Assembly (NCBI RefSeq): GCF_918741285.1
Contig: NZ_CAKKNC010000001.1
Location: 248,001-312,000, forward strand
DNA length: 64,000 bases
Direction of reading: 5' to 3'
From: Sphingobium sp. CECT 9361
GTDB taxonomy: Bacteria; Pseudomonadota; Alphaproteobacteria; Sphingomonadales; Sphingomonadaceae
Each line of letters begins with the position of its first letter. The first letter of the stretch is position 1. A program made the position numbers and the translations under genes. This document shows positions 9,345 through 17,743 of the stretch, one piece after another. The notes under the pieces are model-generated. The model was not told where the DNA came from. It made no database searches and was given only the letters and a program-made list of their open reading frames with translations.

Positions 9345-10480
9345 GATCCTGCCCTTTGGCTGGGGATAACGTCGCGGTCCATCAGGCCGCGCAATATGCC
9401 TTCGCGAATGCCGCGATCCGCAACGCCGAGCCGCTCTGCGGGCCAGATGTCGAGGATACTTTCCAGTATAGCACAGCCTGCGACTACCAGATCGGCGCGT
9501 TCCGACCCTATGCAAGGCAGCAGTCGCCGGTCGGTAATCGCCATCGCGGCCAGCCGCCCGGATATGTCACGCATGGACGCCGATGGGACGATCAACCCGT
9601 CGATGGCGGCACGATCGTAGCGCGGGAGTTCGAGGTGGAGACTGGCCAATGTGGTGACTGTGCCGGACGTACCGAGCAGGCGGACGGAGCCGCGCTGTTT
9701 AGGTAGACGCGCAGCGAATGTGGCAAAAGCGTCAGCCACCCTCTGCCGCATCCCTGCATAAGCGGCCAGCCGCGCGTCCAGATCGTCCGGATCGAATTGT
9801 TCCGACTCGGTCAGCGATACGACGCCCCACGGCGCGCTCTGCCAATCGAGAATCCGTGGTGCCGGGCCTTCGGTATCGACCAGCACCAATTCGGTGGACC
9901 CGCCACCGATGTCGAAGATGAGCGCCGGGCCTTCGCCCGGTTCCAACAGTGCATGGCAGCCCAATACAGCCAGCCGTGCTTCTTCCTCTGCGGTGATGAT
10001 ATCGAGCGCGATGCCGGTTTCACGATAGACCCGTTCAATAAATGCAGGGCCGTTGACGGCACGGCGGCATGCTTCGGTAGCGACCGAGCGCGCGAGGGTC
10101 ACATGGCGACGGCGCAGCTTTTCCGCACAGATCGACAAGGCAGCGATAGCGCGTTCTATGGCGACATCACTGATGCGGCCGCTTGCCGCCAAACCTTCGC
10201 CCAGACGTACGATACGGGAAAATGCATCGACGACGATGAATCCGTCGGCGGAAGGCTTGGCGATCAGCAGGCGGCAGTTGTTGGTGCCCAGATCGATCGC
10301 CGCATAGGATTTTCGGCTTGGCCAGCGGCTTCCCGTGACCGCTCGCGACATATCGCTCGCGCTGATCGACGAGGGCACCGTCGGGACGGCGGTGGACGAT
10401 GCCACAGGGACGCCCATGCCCCTGTGTGCGGGGTTTGGCGCTGGCTGCGGCGATGGGCGGCTACGCTGCACCATGGCCAT
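9341..10480 (-). CDS. ppx: Ppx/GppA family exopolyphosphatase
   Basis: Cytosolic ASKHA-fold phosphatase that hydrolyses polyphosphate or pppGpp. It carries AAIDLGTNNCRLLIA (phosphate 1 motif) and DIGGGSTELVLVD (phosphate 2 motif). At 379 residues it is the short alphaproteobacterial type and lacks the C-terminal HD-like extension of E. coli Ppx. The first about 50 residues are low complexity and rich in Pro, Ser and Val. The start at 10480 was preferred to the further in-frame ATG at 10633 because the extra segment looks non-coding. The adjacent rlmE overlaps by four bases. Confidence 0.9.
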   Translation of the reverse strand: MAMVQRSRPSPQPAPNPAHRGMGVPVASSTAVPTVPSSISASDMSRAVTGSRWPSRKSYAAIDLGTNNCRLLIAKPSADGFIVVDAFSRIVRLGEGLAASGRISDVAIERAIAALSICAEKLRRRHVTLARSVATEACRRAVNGPAFIERVYRETGIALDIITAEEEARLAVLGCHALLEPGEGPALIFDIGGGSTELVLVDTEGPAPRILDWQSAPWGVVSLTESEQFDPDDLDARLAAYAGMRQRVADAFATFAARLPKQRGSVRLLGTSGTVTTLASLHLELPRYDRAAIDGLIVPSASMRDISGRLAAMAITDRRLLPCIGSERADLVVAGCAILESILDIWPAERLGVADRGIREGILRGLMDRDVIPSQRAGS

Positions 10481-10717
10481 AAACTCACTGTTATGTTTTC
10501 CGTGCGCCGCGACAGGCACCGGTACTTGGGAACAAGAGTAAGGGCGGACGCGGCAAAGCGCAAGTTTGTGCATTTGCATCACGCGCCCATCATTGTTCCA
10601 ATCCAGGAAGGTGCTGCGACGGCCGGTTCCCAAATCCCGTCATTGACAGGCCGGGGGCACCTGCTTATTTGCCGCACTCCGGTCGCCGACCCGCCATGGG
10701 GGGCGCCTTGGGCATGA

Positions 10718-10791
10718 TGCCCCGTCGTCTAATGGTAAGACAGCGGATTCTGACTCCGCCAATCGAGGTTCGAATCCTCGCGGGGCATCCA
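10718..10791 (+). tRNA. tRNA-Gln (anticodon CUG)
   Basis: Full cloverleaf. Acceptor stem TGCCCCG/CGGGGCA, D arm with GTCTAATGGTAAGAC, anticodon stem GCGGA/TCCGC around loop TTCTGAC (anticodon CTG), T arm with GGTTCGAATCC, discriminator T and encoded CCA at 10789-10791. Confidence 0.97.
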
Positions 10792-10975
10792 GCCGACACA
10801 GCTTGCCATCTCCAAAAAACAGATATGTTCTAAGCGGTTGGGCAACCGACAGGCGTCTGTTGCATTTTTGCGACAGTTCCTTGTTTATCTCTGTTGCGAT
10901 GCAACAACCCGGCGTGAAGGCAGTTTAGTCGTGCGACCGCTCAAGAAAAAGCGGGAAGTTCGCTTGGAGTTTTGT

Positions 10976-11524
10976 ATGAAAAAGTTTCTATTGGCCGCCG
11001 CAGCGATCGCGCTGCTCCCCTCCGCTGCAATGGCGCAGGAAACCGCCCCCGATGGCACGGACGCATTCGGCCTTGAGCCTTATGTCGGTGTGCTTGGCGG
11101 CTATCACTCGTTCGATCGCGACAGCGAATTCGGTTCGCCCCGCGGTGGCAAAATGAACGGTGGCCTCGTCAGCGGCGTTGCCGGTGTGAACATTCCCCTT
11201 GGCCCGGTTTTCGTCGGTGCAGAAGGTAATGCCACCAAGGGCTTCAACGACATCGATTGGGAATATGGCGTTCGTGGCCGCGTCGGTGCACGCGCTGGCG
11301 AAAGCGGCATGATCTTCGCATCGGCCGGTTACCAGTGGGTCAACGGCCGTCGCGCTTATAGCGACCAGAAGGACTGGATCTACGGTCTTGGCGTCGAAGT
11401 AGGCCCCAAGGACATCGGTCTTGGCGGCGTGACCGGCAATTCCGGCATTCGTCTGCGTCTGCAGGCGGAAACCTATGATTTCGACAGCATCCGTCCGATG
11501 GCTGGCGTGATCTTCCACTTCTAA
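10976..11524 (+). CDS. Small outer-membrane beta-barrel protein (opacity/porin-like)
   Basis: 182-residue exported barrel. The signal peptide is MKKFLLAAAAIALLPSAAMA followed by QETAP; the mature part reads as eight or so amphipathic strands (PYVGVLGGYHSF, GGLVSGVAGVNIPLG, FVGAEGNA, and so on) ending in VIFHF, a typical terminal aromatic barrel signal. It resembles the OmpA-like transmembrane/opacity family. GGAG lies eight bases before the ATG. An in-frame extension to 10838 is not supported. A strong intrinsic terminator follows directly, so it is probably monocistronic and may be abundant. Confidence 0.85.
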   Translation: MKKFLLAAAAIALLPSAAMAQETAPDGTDAFGLEPYVGVLGGYHSFDRDSEFGSPRGGKMNGGLVSGVAGVNIPLGPVFVGAEGNATKGFNDIDWEYGVRGRVGARAGESGMIFASAGYQWVNGRRAYSDQKDWIYGLGVEVGPKDIGLGGVTGNSGIRLRLQAETYDFDSIRPMAGVIFHF

Positions 11525-11550
11525 GTGCGAAGCACTTCGTCGTGCCGAAA

Positions 11551-11578
11551 GGGGTGGGCCATTGGCCCGCCCCTTTTT
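11551..11578 (+). terminator. Rho-independent terminator after the outer-membrane protein gene
   Basis: Ten-pair stem GGGGTGGGCC/GGCCCGCCCC (one G-U pair) with loop ATT, followed by five T. Confidence 0.93.
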
Positions 11579-12055
11579 ATTTGGGACACCGACATTGGCA
11601 ATGTCGACCATTATCCGACAGTTGCATCGGGCATGCACAGCGGGTCCGGGACCTTGGCGGCAATAGGCTATTTTGTGGCGTCGTACGCCGATATACCAGA
11701 TCGGCTGGTGGTCATGCGTTTCTCGATCGCGCTTCCTGATCCGTCGCAATATCGGCGCCGGTAAGCTCGCCTTGTTCACAAATGGTGCCCGCCCTCTCTC
11801 CCGGCACCCCCGCACTGGTCGCCGTTAAAGGCCACCCCTGGCCCATCGAAGACAGCTTCGAGACCACCCAGAACGAACCCATCCCCGATCGCGACAAAAC
11901 CCACCTAATCCGCGCAATCCGACGCAGCGTTTCTGTTCGAGCGGCCGGGAAAATTGATAAGTCAAGCACCACCGTCAGCCAAGCCGACCTATAATGGGGA
12001 TTACCTACTTCCGGACGTCGGGTCCCGGGAATTGCTACGCTGTCAGGATTGATAA
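11579..12055. other. Gene-free stretch holding a transposase remnant
   Basis: No intact gene is supported in these roughly 480 bases. The middle part carries a decayed transposase fragment (11782-11940, listed separately). The open frames on both strands have poor protein character. The last part should hold the chemoreceptor promoter; AGGA at about 12044 is its ribosome binding site. Confidence 0.6.
11782..11940 (+). pseudogene. Remnant of a transposase (IS701/DDE type)
   Basis: The translation holds GHPWPIEDSFETTQNE followed by DKTHLIRAIRRSVSV. This lines up without gaps with the conserved C-terminal signature of a common actinobacterial and proteobacterial transposase (GHRWAIEDSFETAKNE, then NETRSWHGWHRHVSL). 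The conserved Trp and Gly-Trp-His positions are replaced and there is no flanking catalytic core, so this is a decayed fragment. The family assignment is from memory of the motif, not from a search. No terminal inverted repeats or target duplication were recognised. Confidence 0.55.
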
Positions 12056-13927
12056 ATGAAGATTTTGCAGAATGCGAAGATATCCACAAAGATCATATCA
12101 CTATTGACCCTGTTGGGTGCCATCACGCTCTCGATCGCGTGGGACGGATCACGTCAAATGTCTGCGATAGACAGGACATATTCGGACCTTGTTGCTTCGC
12201 AGCAAGCAACAACGAAGTTGGTACGGGCCAACCGCAACACCGCCGACATGCTTTACGCAGCTTACCGCACGCTGTCTTACGATGGCAACAGCAAGACAGC
12301 GCGTGATGCAGCGAAGCAAGGGGAGGCTTCTTTCGAAGCCGCCAAGAAGATTCTCGCGGAAGTCATCGCCGCAGAGCCTGGCACATCCGCAAGCCTGACA
12401 CCATTTGCCCAGCAGTTAGAGGGGATTCACGATCTCGTCGCGAAGGCCATGGAGTACGGCATGGCCAACCGAAATGACGAAGCCAAGACATTGCTCGCGC
12501 GCGCCGACGCGGAGATGATTACCTATTACAAGGGCTTGGCTGCATTCAACAGCGCACGCACCGATCTTGCAAACGCCACATCGGTTAAGCTATCCGCCAA
12601 CGCCGATGCGACGTCATTCCGGATGCTCGCACTTGGCCTGGTCGGCGTCCTGGGCGGTATAGGATTGGGAATCGTTGTGGCCCGGATCGGCATCACCGGC
12701 CCGCTCTCGCGCCTTCAGTCATTGATGGGCGAAATCGCAGCCGGGGACTATCGCAAAGACGTTGCCGGAGTCGAGCGCGGTGACGAAGTCGGTGCTATGG
12801 CCCAGGCGGTCCTCGTGTTCCGCGAAAATGGCATTGCGAAAGACGCCGCCGACAAAATCAAGGCACAGGCCGATGCTGAGCAGAAGATGGTCGTAGATAC
12901 CATCTCGCATCACCTTTCGGAACTGTCGGGCGGCGACCTGACGACGGCCATAAAGGCAGAGTTTTCGGGCGACTACGCCGTCCTGAAAAGCAATTTCAAT
13001 GAGGCGCTGGACAATCTGCGCGAATTGATCAGCAACGTTGGGGACAGCGCAGCAGCGATCCAGACCGGTTCAAGCGAAATTGCCCAGGCCTCGGAAGATT
13101 TGGCACGACGCACAGAAAGCAATGCAGCCTCTCTCGAAGAGACAGCGGCCGCTATTACCCAGATCGATAGCCGCCTGAAAGCCAGCGCCACCGCCGCATC
13201 GCAGACCGTGGAACGTGCAGATCAGGCAATCGTCACCGTAGGCGATGGCCGCGCGGTTGCTGACGAGGCGGTTCAGGCAATGGAGCGGGTATCGGACAGC
13301 GCCAAAGGCATTGATAGCGTCATTGAAGGGCTCGACAAGATTGCGTTCCAGACCCGGGTGCTCGCCATGAATGCCGCCGTTGAGGCGGGGCGTGCCGGCG
13401 ATGCAGGCCGTGGCTTCGCGGTGGTGGCAGATTTGGTAAGTGCGCTGGCTATGCGCGCTGAAGAAGAGGCAAAGCGGGCGCGCGATCAGTTGACGGTAAC
13501 CCAGACGGACATCGTTGTTGCTGTTCAGGCGGTGGTAAAGGTCGATGGTGCACTGACCACAATTACGAGCGATGTTGGCCAAGTGCACGAATTGCTCGAA
13601 ACAATGGCTGCTGACAATCAAGCGCAGTCAGTCGCTATCGCTGAGATTTCTGCGGCGATCGTTACTATGGACAGTTCCACGCAGCAGAATGCCGCGATGG
13701 TAGAGGAGACCTCCGCTGCTGCCCGCAACCTGGCAAGCGAGGTCAACGGACTGACTGAACAGGCCACCAAGTTCAACGTCGGTAAGTCTGCCGCCCCTGT
13801 TAAGAAAGTGCCGGTAGCCAAGAGCCCCAAGCCCGCTGCGAAGGCTTATGTTGCGCCCGTCAAGCCGCTTCCTGCTGCGGCTGATCCTGAAATGGCGGAC
13901 GCCGATGGCGACTGGACCTCGTTCTAG
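12056..13927 (+). CDS. Methyl-accepting chemotaxis protein
   Basis: Inner-membrane chemoreceptor, 623 residues. TM1 is near residues 13-32, then a periplasmic four-helix-bundle type sensor domain (about 35-185), TM2 near 190-215, a HAMP domain (about 215-265), a second HAMP-like segment ([13 protein letters not shown]) and the signalling hairpin. The hairpin tip reads [31 protein letters not shown], where most receptors have FQTN. The C-terminus ends DGDWTSF, which fits the xWxxF pentapeptide that tethers CheR/CheB. No che genes are nearby, so it must work with an array encoded elsewhere. AGGA lies eight bases upstream of the ATG. Confidence 0.92.
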   Translation: MKILQNAKISTKIISLLTLLGAITLSIAWDGSRQMSAIDRTYSDLVASQQATTKLVRANRNTADMLYAAYRTLSYDGNSKTARDAAKQGEASFEAAKKILAEVIAAEPGTSASLTPFAQQLEGIHDLVAKAMEYGMANRNDEAKTLLARADAEMITYYKGLAAFNSARTDLANATSVKLSANADATSFRMLALGLVGVLGGIGLGIVVARIGITGPLSRLQSLMGEIAAGDYRKDVAGVERGDEVGAMAQAVLVFRENGIAKDAADKIKAQADAEQKMVVDTISHHLSELSGGDLTTAIKAEFSGDYAVLKSNFNEALDNLRELISNVGDSAAAIQTGSSEIAQASEDLARRTESNAASLEETAAAITQIDSRLKASATAASQTVERADQAIVTVGDGRAVADEAVQAMERVSDSAKGIDSVIEGLDKIAFQTRVLAMNAAVEAGRAGDAGRGFAVVADLVSALAMRAEEEAKRARDQLTVTQTDIVVAVQAVVKVDGALTTITSDVGQVHELLETMAADNQAQSVAIAEISAAIVTMDSSTQQNAAMVEETSAAARNLASEVNGLTEQATKFNVGKSAAPVKKVPVAKSPKPAAKAYVAPVKPLPAAADPEMADADGDWTSF

Positions 13928-13940
13928 GCGAAGTTGAGCG

Positions 13941-13978
13941 GCCCGTCGGCACCATGCGGTGCCGACGGGCTTCGCTTT
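13941..13978 (+). terminator. Terminator after the chemoreceptor gene
   Basis: Perfect 13-pair stem (GCCCGTCGGCACC with its complement at 13958-13970), loop ATGC, then TTCGCTTT. The T tract is weak but the stem is very stable. Confidence 0.8.
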
Positions 13979-14006
13979 AATTGCGACGGCGGCATCCGGG
14001 GGACCT

Positions 14007-15227
14007 ATGATATCACGCTTATTATCGATTCTGGTGCTTGGCGCCGCTTTGTTATGCAGCCCCAAGGTAAACGCACAGACGGTAGTGCTGAAGCCGCTAG
14101 CCGACGCGCGACTGCGCTACGAATCGGTTGATCAAGCCCCTAATCCCGCTGATGCTGACGCCATCACCGCCCGTATCCGCACCGGTGTAAGCGTCACGCG
14201 CGAGCGGCTTTCGGCGCTTATCGAGAGTGAGGCGACACTGGCCATTGGCAGGCGGTATTTTGACGGTGTGCATGGCAATTCGGCGTACCCGACGGTTGGC
14301 GATCCCCAGAATATCGAGATCAATCGCGCGCAGCTCAGCTATGTGCTTCCCGGCCAGGGTTCGGTCACGGTCGGCCGCCAGCTTCTCGAACTCGCTGACC
14401 AGCGTTTTGTCGGGTCGGCTGCATTCCGTCAGAATGAGCAGACCTATGACGCCGTGCATGTGACATGGTCAGGCCTGCCCAAACTAACCGCCGATATAAG
14501 CTATGTCTGGAGCGTGCGGACGGTCAATGGTATCAACGGTCGCGGCGCTAAGCAGCAGGCCATATCGGGCAACAACCTGTTCGCGCTGCTTGGCTATGCC
14601 ACGCCGGTTGGAACGCTCACCGGCTTCGCCTATGTCGTCGATGCCGATGAAGCGGCAACACAGTCCTTTCGGCTGTCGAGCCAGACCTATGGTGCCCGCT
14701 TTGCCGGTGCTGTCACCGTTAAACCAGGCCTCAAGCTGGGTTATGTTGCCAGTTGGGCGCGGCAGAGCGCTTACCATCGGAATCCGAATGCCTACACGGC
14801 ACATTACTACCTTGCCGAAGGGTCGCTTAGTGGTTCCATAGTCACCGCGACCGTGGGTTATGAAGTGCTCAGCGCGGATGACGGCGTTGCCCTTACGAGT
14901 TTTCAGACGCCCTATGCGTCGCTGTTCAAGTTCCAGGGGTGGACCGATCGTTTCACGACAACGCCGCCTGATGGTGTGCGCGATCTCTACGTCACTGTCG
15001 GTGCCGGACGGAAGAAGAATGGCAGGGTCAGCGGCTTAAACATGCTTGCGAGCTGGCACCGTTTTGAAAGCGATCGGCGCGTTCGGCATTACGGTGATGA
15101 GCTTAACCTTCTCGTATCAGCCAGTTTCGGCCAAACCACGCTTTCCGCGCGCTGGGCGCGTTATCATGCGGATAGCTTTGCCACCGACACGCAAAAATCC
15201 TGGCTGACGGCGGAGTGGTCGCTTTAG
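14007..15227 (+). CDS. Outer-membrane porin-like beta-barrel (alginate-export-like)
   Basis: 406-residue exported protein. Signal peptide MISRLLSILVLGAALLCSP, cleaved after about VNAQ, then a long series of amphipathic strands with signatures such as LRYESVDQ, VTVGRQLLEL and FVGSAAFRQNEQTYDAV, ending in LTAEWSL. The strand pattern and the GRQ...D..F...AF RQNEQTYD block resemble the alginate_exp domain family of outer-membrane channels, though alginate itself need not be the substrate. A GGGGGA site precedes the ATG at 14007; an in-frame ATG at 13959 lies within the upstream terminator region and is not the start. The gene stands alone. Confidence 0.75.
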   Translation: MISRLLSILVLGAALLCSPKVNAQTVVLKPLADARLRYESVDQAPNPADADAITARIRTGVSVTRERLSALIESEATLAIGRRYFDGVHGNSAYPTVGDPQNIEINRAQLSYVLPGQGSVTVGRQLLELADQRFVGSAAFRQNEQTYDAVHVTWSGLPKLTADISYVWSVRTVNGINGRGAKQQAISGNNLFALLGYATPVGTLTGFAYVVDADEAATQSFRLSSQTYGARFAGAVTVKPGLKLGYVASWARQSAYHRNPNAYTAHYYLAEGSLSGSIVTATVGYEVLSADDGVALTSFQTPYASLFKFQGWTDRFTTTPPDGVRDLYVTVGAGRKKNGRVSGLNMLASWHRFESDRRVRHYGDELNLLVSASFGQTTLSARWARYHADSFATDTQKSWLTAEWSL

Positions 15228-15342
15228 CAGTATCTTTGGTGAAGCCACATACGGGGCAGCAGCGCCACGTCTCTCGCCAAAGTTCGCCTTCGCAATGATC
15301 GCGGTGCTGGGTGCCTCCATCTGATAAGCAATGGCACCGTAC

Positions 15343-15489
15343 TTAGCGCATCTTTCGCAACAGCCCCATCGCACCCCATATCAGCGCCAATGCGCCCGCA
15401 ATAATCGTGCCGACGATCAGCAGCGCCCAACCGCCCGCTTCGATCAAACCCGTCAGCAAATCGACCAATATCATCGTCAGGTGAATCAT
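15343..15489 (-). CDS. 48-residue membrane protein downstream of the XpaC-like gene
   Basis: Short reading frame coding MIHLTMILVDLLTGLIEAGG, then WALLIVGTIIAGALALIWGA and MGLLRKMR. It is almost entirely one hydrophobic helix with a basic cytoplasmic tail, a composition not expected from random sequence. It starts 37 bases after the stop of the XpaC-like gene and is on the same strand, so it may be the last member of the TelA cluster. An alternative start is Met6. There is no strong ribosome binding site. The function is unknown. Confidence 0.55.
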   Translation of the reverse strand: MIHLTMILVDLLTGLIEAGGWALLIVGTIIAGALALIWGAMGLLRKMR

Positions 15490-15526
15490 AGAGGGCGCCT
15501 GACGAACGGCGGAGGAACGCTATACG

Positions 15527-16252
15527 CTACTGGCCGGACTCCGGCGTGCCCAGTTGCTTGGCTTCCTGATATTTAAGCTCCAGAAAGCGCGTATGCGTCG
15601 ACAGGCTGTCAAGATTGCCCGCAGCCAGTTGCTCGGTCATCCGGTCTATCTCGCTGTCGATGACGCCCAGCCCTTCGATCAATTGCTTTTCGGGGATGCG
15701 GCCATTGCGTTCCTGCCGCCGCATCGGTTCGGGAACGTTGCGGTAGCCGGTGACAAGTTCGGGTAGATGATCGGACAGCAGGCGCCGCACTTCGAGTGCG
15801 GCGGGTTCCTGAGGGTTGAGGGTGGCGAGTTGCGGTGCCAGCGTTTCAAGGCGCACGCCGATGCTATCGATCAACTGGACAGCGGGTGCAGGCAGTGCTT
15901 TGCGCTGGTTGTCGAGCCAGATTTCGGTCTGGAGCGGGAGGGCTTTGAGGTCGGTCTCCGCCAGCTTCTCGGTCTTTACCTGCGGTTCGCCGGGGACCAT
16001 GCCGAATAGCAGGATGGCCGCCAGGATCAGCGCGAGGACGATCATGATGCCGCTGGTGCCAAGGGGAATGAACCAGCCGACGACCGCTGCGCCAATGACT
16101 ACGGTCAGGACGGCCGCCACGATGCGTTTGAATTTCCGGATCGCTGCGGCATTGCGCCGCTGGCGGGCGCGGGATGATAAGCTGCGATAGCGGTCCGACG
16201 TGCGGTTGAGGACGGCTTCCGCATCGGCAAGGACTTGGTTCGACCGAGTCAT
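15527..16252 (-). CDS. XpaC-like membrane protein paired with TelA
   Basis: 241 residues. A basic soluble N-terminus (to about 42) is followed by two adjacent membrane helices (VAAVLTVVIGAAVVGWFI and GIMIVLALILAAILLFGMV) and a long helical cytoplasmic domain. The last part (EIDRMTEQLAAGNLDSLSTHTRFLELKY) resembles the C-terminal region of XpaC-family proteins (once annotated as 5-bromo-4-chloroindolyl phosphate hydrolysis). It lies 53 bases downstream of telA; xpaC-telA pairing is known in Bacillus. The role is probably envelope or toxic-compound stress, but it is not established. Confidence 0.7.
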   Translation of the reverse strand: MTRSNQVLADAEAVLNRTSDRYRSLSSRARQRRNAAAIRKFKRIVAAVLTVVIGAAVVGWFIPLGTSGIMIVLALILAAILLFGMVPGEPQVKTEKLAETDLKALPLQTEIWLDNQRKALPAPAVQLIDSIGVRLETLAPQLATLNPQEPAALEVRRLLSDHLPELVTGYRNVPEPMRRQERNGRIPEKQLIEGLGVIDSEIDRMTEQLAAGNLDSLSTHTRFLELKYQEAKQLGTPESGQ

Positions 16253-16305
16253 TATAATCCGTCCTCAGAACGGCGAAGGGGGCACGCTATCGACACGGTC
16301 GTCAC

Positions 16306-17520
16306 TTACGCCTCAATCGCGCTCAGCAGGGGATTGGACGCGGAACCGCCGCTCGCTTGTGCCTGCGCCTGCCCTTCGGCGCGGGCGATATAGCCTTTGG
16401 ACTTTTCGACTTCGCTCGACAGGGTGGTGACGGTCGTCTTCATCGATTCCAGTGCCTTGGCCTTGAACGTGTCGATGCTGTCCATTGTGTCGTAGATATT
16501 CTGGAACGCGCGTTGCAGCGTTTCGATGGGGATAGTGCTGGACGCGGCCTGTTCGTGGATCGCGGCGGTCTGATTCTTCAGGAGATTGCCCGTCGAATCG
16601 ATCATGTTGGCGGTCGTCGTGTTAAGCGCGGTGATCTGTTCCAGGACGAGCCGCTGTCCGACCAGCGCCTGCGCCACGGTCACTGCCGTACGTAGAGCTG
16701 CAACGGTTGTGGTGCTGGCGCGGTCGACGCCCTTGACCAGCTCGACATTGTTCTTCTTCACCAGATCGAGCGCGAGGTAGCCCTGCACCGTCACCGCCAT
16801 CTGCGTGAGCAAGTCCTGCGTCCGCTGCCGCACATAAAACAGCGCAGTATCACGGATCGCCTTTGCCTTGGCAGGGTCCGTCGCGTCCAGTTCCAGCGCG
16901 CGGGTTTCGAGGCGGGCGTCCATCGTCTTGCTGATGTGGATCATCTGTTCCAGCTTGCCCATCGTCGCCCACATATTCTGGCGCTCTACGTCGATGGCGG
17001 CATTATCCTTGATCAGCGTGTCCTTGCCGCTGGCGAGGCTGCCCAGAATGCCGTTGATGTGGCTCTGCGCACTTTTGTAACTGTCGAAATAATTGCGCAT
17101 CTTGTTGCCGAAGGGGATGATCCCGAACAGCTTGCGCGGTGCGGTCAGGTTGCCGCGCTTGCCGGGGTCGAGATCCTCGACCGTGCGGCGAAGCTGCGCG
17201 AGGTCGGCGCCTACCTGATTGTCCGAATCCATCGCGCGGACCGGGCGGTCAAGGAAGCGGTTGCTGTGGCCAGCGGCTTCGGAAATTTCCTTGCGGCCCA
17301 TATTGGTAAGCTGATCGACGCGCATCCCGAATTCCGGGCTGTTCGCATCCTGCGCGACCAGATCGTCGACAAAGGCATCGACCTTTTCTTCCAGCTTCGA
17401 CTTTTTTGCGTCGTCGATGGGGACGAGGCCCACAGCCTTTTCCGGCGCAAGCGCAGCCACCGGTTCCGGCGCGGTCAGCGTGATCGTGGGTTCAGCGGTG
17501 GTCGTTGCAGTGGATGCCAT
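16306..17520 (-). CDS. telA: TelA-family toxic anion resistance protein
   Basis: 404-residue, largely helical cytoplasmic protein of the TelA family (PF05816), linked in other bacteria to tellurite and antimicrobial tolerance. Family blocks visible are LDPGKRGNL, LFGIIPFGNKMRNYFDSYKSAQ, the INGILGSLASGKDTLIKDNAAI block, and the long helical stretch through VQGYLALDLVKKNNVELVKGVDRASTTTV. The N-terminal 30 residues are Ala/Thr/Pro rich. GAGGAG lies upstream of the ATG at 17520. It is followed by the XpaC-like gene and a 48-residue membrane protein. Confidence 0.9.
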   Translation of the reverse strand: MASTATTTAEPTITLTAPEPVAALAPEKAVGLVPIDDAKKSKLEEKVDAFVDDLVAQDANSPEFGMRVDQLTNMGRKEISEAAGHSNRFLDRPVRAMDSDNQVGADLAQLRRTVEDLDPGKRGNLTAPRKLFGIIPFGNKMRNYFDSYKSAQSHINGILGSLASGKDTLIKDNAAIDVERQNMWATMGKLEQMIHISKTMDARLETRALELDATDPAKAKAIRDTALFYVRQRTQDLLTQMAVTVQGYLALDLVKKNNVELVKGVDRASTTTVAALRTAVTVAQALVGQRLVLEQITALNTTTANMIDSTGNLLKNQTAAIHEQAASSTIPIETLQRAFQNIYDTMDSIDTFKAKALESMKTTVTTLSSEVEKSKGYIARAEGQAQAQASGGSASNPLLSAIEA

Positions 17521-17743
17521 GATATCTCCTCAAGGTGCTATATTAGAATAGAACACCTGCTCTGCAATAGGGGTCTTGTGCGTGTTATAGGGCGGGCCAC
17601 GGCAATAGCCAATGCGCGATGCGGCAGGCGTGCACCTGCATGCAGGATCGTCAAGGTTGCGGGATTGGCAAGTTTCCGTTATGGGGCCGCGACACCCGAT
17701 ACGGCTTTATGTCGATCGGAACCCTATATCCCAAAGGCATCTC

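Noticed and set aside
11712..12089. 125-codon minus-strand frame over the transposase remnant
   Set aside because: Low-complexity product with no conserved pattern; the plus-strand fragment explains the region better.
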